DNA from: Brachybacterium sp. P6-10-X1
Lineage (GTDB): Bacteria; Actinomycetota; Actinomycetes; Actinomycetales; Dermabacteraceae
Direction: 5' to 3'
Assembly: GCF_001969445.1 (NCBI RefSeq)
Contig: NZ_CP017297.1
Coordinates: 2,666,001-2,730,000 of the forward strand
DNA length: 64,000 nucleotides
The position numbers and the translations under genes are program-made. Shown here piece by piece: positions 58,310 through 64,000 of the stretch. Numbering within the stretch: position 1 is the stretch's first letter; every line of letters begins with the position of its first letter. The notes beneath the pieces were generated by a model. The model was not told the DNA's origin. It worked only from the letters and a program-made list of their open reading frames with translations, and did not search any database.

Positions 58310-59158
58310 TCAGCCGGCGGTGGCGCGGGCCTTCATGCGGGTGTCGAGCGCGAGCGCGATGCGGGTGAGCAGGAAGTTCAGCACGATGTAGATGACGGAG
58401 ACGACCACGTAGGTCTGCACCAGGTAGCGGGTGATCGAGACCATCGTCTTGCCCTGGAACTGGAGCTCGTTGAAGCTGACCACGTAGCCGAGGGTGGAAT
58501 CCTTCAACAGGGTGACCAGAGCGAGGATCAGGCTGGGCAGCACCAGACGCACCGCCTGCGGCAGGATCACGTGGACCAGGGAGTCGCGTCGGCCCAGACC
58601 GATCGCGGCGGCGGCCTCGTGCTGGCCGCGGTCCACGGCCTTGATCCCGGCGCGGAACACCTCGGCCGTGGTGGCCGAGGAGACCAGGATCATCGGGATG
58701 ACCAGCATCCAGAACCGGGGGAAGGTGACGCCGAAGGCGGGCAGGGCCAGCAGGAACGCGTAGACGACCAGCAGCATCGGGATGCCGCGGAAGAACTCGA
58801 TCCAGGTGGCGGACGCCGCGCTCAGCACCGTGGACCGCGCCAGGCGGGCCAGGGACAGCAGCAGGCCGAGGGGAAAGGCGACCACGGCGGCGACGGCGGT
58901 GACCTGCAGGGTGCCCACGAGGCCGCGGCCGAGGAAGGCGAGGTAGTCGGCCCGCAGGTAGACGACCCACTTGTCCGGGTCCAGCTGGTCGTTCTTGGCG
59001 AACTGCCACAGCCCGCCGGCGATCAGGGCCAGGATCACCAGCGTGCTGAGCACCGACAGCAGCAGGATGCGTCGTCGCCCCTTCGGGCCGGGGGCGTCGA
59101 AGAGCACCTGGGTCGCGGCGTGGGAGGTGGGCCGCGCGGTCCGTCGGCCGCGGGTCAT
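58310..59158 (-). CDS. Amino-acid ABC permease (GluD-like)
   Basis: A 282-residue polar amino-acid permease. The long N-terminal part up to about 75 contains one helix and a loop, as in GluD. The EAA loop is HEAAAAIGLGRRDSLVHVILPQAVRLVLPSL. The ATG at 59158 overlaps the GluC-like stop (ATGA). Confidence 0.92.
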   Translation of the reverse strand: MTRGRRTARPTSHAATQVLFDAPGPKGRRRILLLSVLSTLVILALIAGGLWQFAKNDQLDPDKWVVYLRADYLAFLGRGLVGTLQVTAVAAVVAFPLGLLLSLARLARSTVLSAASATWIEFFRGIPMLLVVYAFLLALPAFGVTFPRFWMLVIPMILVSSATTAEVFRAGIKAVDRGQHEAAAAIGLGRRDSLVHVILPQAVRLVLPSLILALVTLLKDSTLGYVVSFNELQFQGKTMVSITRYLVQTYVVVSVIYIVLNFLLTRIALALDTRMKARATAG

Positions 59159-59856
59159 GCCTGTGCTCCTGCCGCGACGTCCAGCGTCCTGCGGTCCCGG
59201 CCGCCGTCCGCGGGACCGTCCGGAGAGACGGCGCGCTCGAGGGCGCCGCCGAGGGCCGCCCCGCCGAGGGACATCCCGAGGTAGACGGCGCCGGCGACCA
59301 GGAACATCAGCACGGCCTGCGCGTACTGGATGTTGAGGGTCTGCGTGACCCAGGTGATCTCGCTGACGGCGATCGCCGAGCACAGCGCCGAGCCGATCAC
59401 CGTGCCGATGAACACGTTCACCAGCGGCTGGATCATGCTGCGGAAGGCCTGCGGGAGCACCACGAAGCGCAGGGTGCCGAAGAAGCCGAGGCCGATCGAG
59501 CGGGCCGCCTCGGCGTGGCCGACGGGCACGGTGTTGATGCCCGAGCGCACGTTCTCGCACACGAAGGCGGCCGAGGAGAGGGTCAGGCCCAGTACGCCGC
59601 ACCAGAAGTAGGGAAGCCGCAGGCCGACGTCGGGCAGGCCGAAGGCGATCAGGATCAGCAGGCTCAGCAGGGGGATGTTGCGGAAGATCTCGACGTAGAC
59701 CGTCGCCGCCCAGCGCAGCGGCGGGATCGGGCTGACGCGGCACACCGCCAGGGCGGTGCCGACGATCAGGGCGAGCAGGTAGCCGAGCACGGTCAGCGCG
59801 ACGGTGTACCCGATGCCGCGCAGCAGCAGGGGGATGTTCTCGACGATGGCTTCCAT
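59155..59856 (-). CDS. Amino-acid ABC permease (GluC-like)
   Basis: A 233-residue permease of the His/Glu/Gln family. YVEIFRNIPLLSLLILIAFGLPDVG and the EAA loop GHAEAARSIGLGFFGTLRFVVLPQAF near 112-137 are typical. It forms a heterodimer with the GluD-like subunit encoded next. Confidence 0.92.
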   Translation of the reverse strand: MEAIVENIPLLLRGIGYTVALTVLGYLLALIVGTALAVCRVSPIPPLRWAATVYVEIFRNIPLLSLLILIAFGLPDVGLRLPYFWCGVLGLTLSSAAFVCENVRSGINTVPVGHAEAARSIGLGFFGTLRFVVLPQAFRSMIQPLVNVFIGTVIGSALCSAIAVSEITWVTQTLNIQYAQAVLMFLVAGAVYLGMSLGGAALGGALERAVSPDGPADGGRDRRTLDVAAGAQA

Positions 59857-59931
59857 GCGGGGCCTCTCGGGGTGAGCGGGGCCAGTGGGCGGGGCGCGCG
59901 CTCCCAGGGGCGGCGTCCCGCCGTCGGCGGA

Positions 59932-60909
59932 TCAGACGGGCAGGTCGCCCGGGGTGGGCGGCTCGGGGGCCTCGCCGTCGATGACGTCACCGATGGTGGC
60001 GGTCCACAGCGCCTTCCAGGTGCCGGAGTCGATGATCTCCTGCAGGAAGGTGTTCACGAAGTCGAGCGCGTCCTCGTTCTCCTGGGACAGCCCGATGCCG
60101 TAGGGATCGTCGACGAAGGGCTCGCCGACCACGGAGACGTCGGGATCGGCCTTGGAGTTGCCCAGCAGCACGCCCTGGTCCAGCACGTAGGCGTCGGAGC
60201 GCCCCTGCTTGAGCGCGGCCACGCAGGACTCGTTGTCCGGCAGCGTCTGGACGTCCGCCGGATCCGTCACGTACTCCTCGATCGCCTGGATGCCGGTGGA
60301 GTTCGCCTGGGTGACCAGCTTCAGCCCGGTGAGGTCCTCGGGGCCGGAGATCGTGTCCTTGTCCTCGGTGCGCACCTGGATCGCGGTGCCGGAGAGGTAG
60401 TAGGGGCCGGCGAAGTTGATGACCTCGAGGCGCTCCGGGGTGATCGAGTACGTGGCGATCACGCAGTCCACGGTGCCGTTCTCGACCATGGTCTCGCGCG
60501 TCTCGACGGTGGTGTCGATGTACTCGACCTTCGACGTCCCGCCCTCGCCGAGGATGTACTGGGCCAGCAGCTGGGTGATGCCGGCGTCGAACCCGGTCGG
60601 CTCACCCCCGGTCGTGCTGGCCAGGGAGAACACCTGGTTGGCGAGGGTGCCGCCGCGGACCAGCTTGTCGCCTTCCTTGATCGCGCTGGCCCAGGCGCTG
60701 GCGGCGACGACGTCGTCGGCCGCGATGGGGCCGGAGGCGATGGCGTCGCCGTACGGGCTGCCCTCGCCACCGCCGTCGGACGCGCCGCCGCCGAGGTCGG
60801 GACCGGCACCGGTGTCGGAGGAGCAGGCGGCCAGGGCCGCGCCGAGCGGCAGGGCGGCGGCCGCGGCGACGACGGCACGACGGCCGGGTCGAGAGCTGGT
60901 GGGGGTCAT
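59932..60909 (-). CDS. Glutamate-type ABC substrate-binding lipoprotein (GluB-like)
   Basis: A 325-residue receptor. The signal peptide has RR at 10-11 and the lipobox LAAC with Cys29. GFDAGITQLLAQYIL and VIATYSITPERLEVINFAGPYY are signatures of glutamate/polar amino-acid receptors. GGAGAG precedes the ATG at 60909. The order ATPase-receptor-permease-permease matches gluABCD of Corynebacterium. Confidence 0.92.
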   Translation of the reverse strand: MTPTSSRPGRRAVVAAAAALPLGAALAACSSDTGAGPDLGGGASDGGGEGSPYGDAIASGPIAADDVVAASAWASAIKEGDKLVRGGTLANQVFSLASTTGGEPTGFDAGITQLLAQYILGEGGTSKVEYIDTTVETRETMVENGTVDCVIATYSITPERLEVINFAGPYYLSGTAIQVRTEDKDTISGPEDLTGLKLVTQANSTGIQAIEEYVTDPADVQTLPDNESCVAALKQGRSDAYVLDQGVLLGNSKADPDVSVVGEPFVDDPYGIGLSQENEDALDFVNTFLQEIIDSGTWKALWTATIGDVIDGEAPEPPTPGDLPV

Positions 60910-61045
60910 GGATCTCTCCGATTCTTCAGGCGCTCCGGGAGGAACGGCGGGTGGTGGGCCGACGGGAGGTCCGGCGGGTGCGGTGGGCCGACGAATGGTG
61001 GACGGGTGCGGAGGGGAGCGGGTGCTGTGGTCGGCGGGACCGGGG

Positions 61046-61900
61046 TCAGTGGGCGAGGATCTTGCTGAGGAAGGCCTGAGCACGGTCACTGCGCGGAGCG
61101 GTGAAGAACTCCTCCGGCTCCCCCTGCTCGACGATCTCGCCCTCGTCCATGTAGACCACGCGATCGCAGACGTGCCGGGCGAAGCCCATCTCGTGGGTGA
61201 CCACGAGCATGGTCATGCCCTGTTCGGCGAGCTCGGTCATGACGTCGAGGACCTCGTTGATGACCTCGGGGTCCAGCGCCGACGTGGGCTCGTCGAAGAG
61301 CATCGCCTTGGGCTTCATGGCCAGGGCGCGGGCGATCGCCACGCGCTGCTGCTGACCGCCGGACAGGGCGGTGGGCAGGGAGTTCGCCTTGTCGGCCAGG
61401 CCCACGCGCTCGAGCAGCTCCCGGGCCTGCTGGTCGGCGTCCGCCTTGCTGAGGCCGCGCACCCGCCGCGGGCCCAGGGTGACGTTGTCGATCGCCTTCA
61501 GGTGCGGGAAGAGGTTGAAGGCCTGGAAGACCATGCCGACGTCGCTGCGCAGCCTCGTGAGCTCCTTGCCCTCCTCGGGCAGCAGCTCGCCGTCGATGGT
61601 GATCTCGCCGTGGGTGATGGTCTCCAGACGGTTCAGGCAGCGGCACAGGGTGGACTTGCCGGAGCCGGAGGCGCCGATCAGCGCCACCACCTCGCCGCGA
61701 CGGATGTCGAGGTGGATGTCCTTCAGCGCCTGGAAGTCGCCGAAATACTTGTCGACGCCGCGGGCCGAGATCAGGGGCTCGCCGATCTGCTGGGACGGCA
61801 CGGATGCCGACGGATCGGTCGCACGCGTCGGGCCGGCCCCTCCAGGATGCGCCGCCGGCTCCGCGTCCTGCGCCCCCGAGGACGCGCTGCTCTCGTTCAT
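61046..61900 (-). CDS. Amino-acid ABC ATPase (GluA-like)
   Basis: A 284-residue ATPase with Walker [10 protein letters not shown] at 76-84, signature [16 protein letters not shown] and Walker [16 protein letters not shown] disordered N-terminal extension of about 42 residues precedes the ABC domain. The ATG at 61900 has no ribosome site but CATTCT exactly 6 nt upstream, so the operon may start as a leaderless message; an internal start nearer the domain remains possible. Confidence 0.93.
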   Translation of the reverse strand: MNESSASSGAQDAEPAAHPGGAGPTRATDPSASVPSQQIGEPLISARGVDKYFGDFQALKDIHLDIRRGEVVALIGASGSGKSTLCRCLNRLETITHGEITIDGELLPEEGKELTRLRSDVGMVFQAFNLFPHLKAIDNVTLGPRRVRGLSKADADQQARELLERVGLADKANSLPTALSGGQQQRVAIARALAMKPKAMLFDEPTSALDPEVINEVLDVMTELAEQGMTMLVVTHEMGFARHVCDRVVYMDEGEIVEQGEPEEFFTAPRSDRAQAFLSKILAH

Positions 61901-62037
61901 GATCCGAGAATGCGCGCAGCGGCGACATCTGTCCAGATCACGACACGACAGACCGCATGTCGGAACGGATTCGTGACCAGGGGGAGGGTGGTTGCGCCTC
62001 GACGCCACGGCGCCGGGTGCTCACCCGAGCCCGCGCC

Positions 62038-62053
62038 GGCCACGGGCGTGGCC
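62038..62053 (-). terminator. Short hairpin behind the pyridoxal kinase gene
   Basis: GGCCACG and CGTGGCC (62038-62044 and 62047-62053) form a 7-bp stem 14 nt beyond the stop codon. Confidence 0.4.
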
Positions 62054-62067
62054 CTCACCGGAGGCCC

Positions 62068-62883
62068 TCAGACCTGGGAGGAGCCGCCCTGGTAGGCGCC
62101 CTGGTAGACGGCCTCGAACGGGGCGTGGCCGCCCTGGCGGTGCTCGATGGAGCTGGTGACGACGTCCTTGGCCACGCGAGCGGCCTCGAGCGGCCTCGCG
62201 CCCTTGGCGAGCTCGGCGGTGACGGCGGCGGCCAGGGTGCATCCCGCGCCGGAGACCCGCTCCTGGCCGATCTTGGGGCTGCGCAGCTCGACGGTCTGCT
62301 CGCCGTCGTGGAAGACGTCCACCGCGTCCTCGCCCTCGAGCACCACTCCGCCCTTGGCCAGCACGATCACGTCGTAGGTCTCATGGATGCGACGTGCCGC
62401 CTCGGTGAGGTCCTCGACGGAGGAGATGCTCTCCATCCCGGACAGCGTCAGCGCCTCGAAATGGTTCGGGGTCACGAAGGTGGCCAGCGGCAGGATCTGC
62501 TCCTTGAGCGCGTTGTCCGTGTCCAGGGCGGCGCCGGGCTCCTGGCCCTTGCAGATCAGCACCGGGTCCAGCACGACGTTCGTGAAGGAGCGCTCGGCGA
62601 GCGACGCGGCGACGGTGTCGATCGTGGCCGGGGTGCCGAGCATGCCGATCTTGACCGTGTCGATGTCGTGCACGGCGGTGGTGGCCTCGATCTGATCGGC
62701 GATCACCTGCGGCTCGACGGGCACGAAGCGGTGGGCCCAGTCGTTGCTCGGATCGAAGGAGACGATGCAGGTCAGAGCGGCGGTGCCGAAGGTCCCCAGC
62801 TGATGGAACGTCTTCAGGTCGGTCTGCGCTCCGGCACCTCCGGTGGTCTCGGAGCCGGCGATGGTGAGGGCGACGTGGGTCAT
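62068..62883 (-). CDS. Pyridoxal/pyridoxine kinase, Bacillus PdxK (ThiD-like) type
   Basis: A 271-residue ribokinase-fold kinase. LTIAGSETTGGAGAQTDLKTFHQLGTFG at 6-33 and VLDPVLICKG near 103-112 are close to PdxK of Bacillus subtilis, which resembles the HMP kinase ThiD but phosphorylates B6 vitamers. The anion-hole/catalytic segment is VSGAGCTLAAAVTAELAKGA near 220-239, with Cys after Gly as in that subgroup. AGGAAGAG precedes the ATG at 62883. No thiamine gene is next to it, which favours the B6 role. Confidence 0.87.
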   Translation of the reverse strand: MTHVALTIAGSETTGGAGAQTDLKTFHQLGTFGTAALTCIVSFDPSNDWAHRFVPVEPQVIADQIEATTAVHDIDTVKIGMLGTPATIDTVAASLAERSFTNVVLDPVLICKGQEPGAALDTDNALKEQILPLATFVTPNHFEALTLSGMESISSVEDLTEAARRIHETYDVIVLAKGGVVLEGEDAVDVFHDGEQTVELRSPKIGQERVSGAGCTLAAAVTAELAKGARPLEAARVAKDVVTSSIEHRQGGHAPFEAVYQGAYQGGSSQV

Positions 62884-63135
62884 GAGATCTCTTCCTGCTC
62901 GATGGTCATGGGGCGCCGCTCGCGGATCGGGGCCCGGAAGGACCGTGCCCCCAGGGAATGCCGAGGGGGCGGCGCGGCGGCCGTGACCGCGCGCTCCCAG
63001 GGCGCCGACCTCTCGTCGGACCCGTCGCAACGGTCACGCCGCTCGCGCAAGGGGCTCAGAGGGTCGATGTGAGGTCCCTCCGACCCGTCGCGGCGGCAGG
63101 ACGTCGATCCTAACGCCTCGGGTACAGTGCCGGGC

Positions 63136-63672
63136 GTGCTGACGCCCGACCCGCAGGCGGAGATCGCGGACCCCACCCGGCCCGCGCCGACCCCCACGCC
63201 GCAGCGCAGCGGGGTCGGCGCCTCCCTGCGTGCCCTGTTCGACGAGCACCTGCGCTCCACGGTGAAGTTCCTGCTGGTCGGCGGGATCGTGTTCCTGCTG
63301 GATGCCGCGATGTACAACGTGCTGGTGTTCTGGCATCCCACCGACGGCTGGGGCGAGGGCCTCATGCACGGCGACCCGCTGACGGCGAAGGTGCTCACGA
63401 TCGCCGCCGCCTCGTGCCTGACCTACCTGGGCAACCGGCTGTGGACCTTCGGCGACCGCCCGCGACCGGACACCACCCGCTCGATCATGCTGTTCATCCT
63501 GATCAACGTGATCGCCTCCGGTCTGCAGCTGTCCTGCCTGGGCTTCTCGCGGTACGTACTGGGGCTGGACTCGGTGCTGGCCGACAACATCTCCGGCACC
63601 CTCATCGGGCAGGCCGTCTCGACCTCTTTCCGGTACGTCACCTACGGGCGCTTCGTCTTCCCCCGGCGCTGA
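63136..63672 (+). CDS. GtrA-family membrane protein
   Basis: A 178-residue protein with four predicted helices, starting with STVKFLLVGGIVFLLDAAMYNVLVF near 38-62. CLTYLGNRLWTFGDR and SFRYVTYGRFVF are GtrA signatures. Such proteins are thought to move lipid-linked sugars across the membrane for cell-wall or teichoic-acid decoration. The GTG at 63136 is preferred because TACAGT at 63123-63128 lies 7 nt before it, suggesting a leaderless message; a GTG at 63127 would lie within that box. Confidence 0.87.
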   Translation: MLTPDPQAEIADPTRPAPTPTPQRSGVGASLRALFDEHLRSTVKFLLVGGIVFLLDAAMYNVLVFWHPTDGWGEGLMHGDPLTAKVLTIAAASCLTYLGNRLWTFGDRPRPDTTRSIMLFILINVIASGLQLSCLGFSRYVLGLDSVLADNISGTLIGQAVSTSFRYVTYGRFVFPRR

Positions 63673-63729
63673 GCGCGCGGCCCCGTGAACGCTCCTCCGC
63701 CGCGGCCGGGACTCTGAGAGACTCGGGAC

Positions 63730-64000
63730 ATGGACACCACCGGCCCCTGGATGCGCGCCTCGCAGGCTGCCGGCCTGCTCGTCGACGGCGAGGCCCGCCC
63801 CACAGTATTCGCCCAGATGTCCGCGAGGGCCGTCGCGACCGGCGCGTTGAACCTGGGTCAGGGCTTCCCCGACGACGATCCGCCCGCCGTGGTGGCCGAC
63901 GCCGCGATCGCCGCGATCCGCGCCGGCCGCAACCAGTACCCGCCCGGCCCGGGAGAGTCCGAGCTGCGCGAGGCGGTCGCACGGCACCAGGCGCAGTGGT
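63730..64000 (+). CDS. PLP-dependent class I/II aminotransferase, C-terminus cut by window edge
   Basis: Only the first 90 codons are present. LNLGQGFPDDDPPAVVADAAIAAIRAGRNQYPPGPGESELREAVARH is the N-terminal signature of fold-type I aminotransferases (kynurenine/methionine/DapC-like group). The PLP lysine lies beyond the window. The ATG at 63730 has GAGACT exactly 6 nt upstream and no ribosome site, as in other leaderless starts here. Confidence 0.87.
   Translation, partial: MDTTGPWMRASQAAGLLVDGEARPTVFAQMSARAVATGALNLGQGFPDDDPPAVVADAAIAAIRAGRNQYPPGPGESELREAVARHQAQW

Overview
The window looks like chromosome of a high-GC, Gram-positive actinobacterium. Nearly every reading frame has G/C-rich third positions. 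Start codons are ATG or GTG with AGGAG-type ribosome sites. Many genes overlap by 4 nt (ATGA/GTGA), and several genes have a -10 box about 6 nt before the start codon, the layout of leaderless mRNAs. The gene set (many ABC sugar importers with lipoprotein receptors, Gfo/Idh/MocA oxidoreductases, tetritol and glycerol use, GluABCD-like and OpuC-like importers) would fit a Micrococcales genus such as Brachybacterium, but that name is an inference. I see no rRNA, tRNA, CRISPR array, transposase or phage gene. About 54 protein genes are supported, plus one decayed gene fragment.

Layout. 1-11.3 kb: a divergent glycoside-utilisation locus. The minus-strand operon encodes a lipoprotein receptor, two MalF/MalG-type permeases, two Gfo/Idh/MocA oxidoreductases and a GH106-like alpha-L-rhamnosidase cut by the window edge. 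The plus-strand pair encodes a second receptor and a six-hairpin glycosidase-like protein. The region between them carries LacI-type operator palindromes. 11.4-20.4 kb: DedA protein, sirtuin, an AT-richer islet with an exported hydrophobic protein of unknown function and a 39-residue membrane peptide, a MoeB-rhodanese protein, 5-oxoprolinase genes pxpA and a fused pxpBC, a NUDIX hydrolase and an MFS carrier.

20.5-31.9 kb: a tetritol (erythritol/threitol) regulon. It has an RpiB-type isomerase, a DhaK-DhaL-type erythrulose kinase, a polyol MFS carrier, a ribose/erythritol-type ABC importer with a DUF2291 protein, an erythritol/L-threitol dehydrogenase and a SorC/EryD-like regulator. Two of its transcription units share an identical 23-nt operator placed over the -35 box. 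The expected flow is tetritol to erythrulose to erythrulose phosphate to erythrose 4-phosphate.

32.2-42.1 kb: a second carbohydrate locus around an FCD-type GntR regulator. It has an FGGY kinase, a 3-hydroxyisobutyrate-dehydrogenase-like enzyme, a GntP permease, a TIM-barrel isomerase, an SDR, a split transketolase and an SMP-30 lactonase. The substrate is not clear. A remnant of a glycogen-debranching-type gene lies in front of the lactonase. 42.2-49.8 kb: a PutP symporter and the glycerol operon glpD-glpF-glpK with a divergent SorC-family regulator.

49.8-53.9 kb: a DUF559-type protein and an ASCH-domain protein bracketed by two 54-nt elements with conserved ends, then FdhD, an SRPBCC protein and a RibD-C/DHFR-like protein. 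54-64 kb: an OpuC-like compatible-solute importer, a class II glutamine amidotransferase, a GluABCD-type amino-acid importer, a Bacillus-type pyridoxal kinase, a GtrA protein and the start of a class I aminotransferase.
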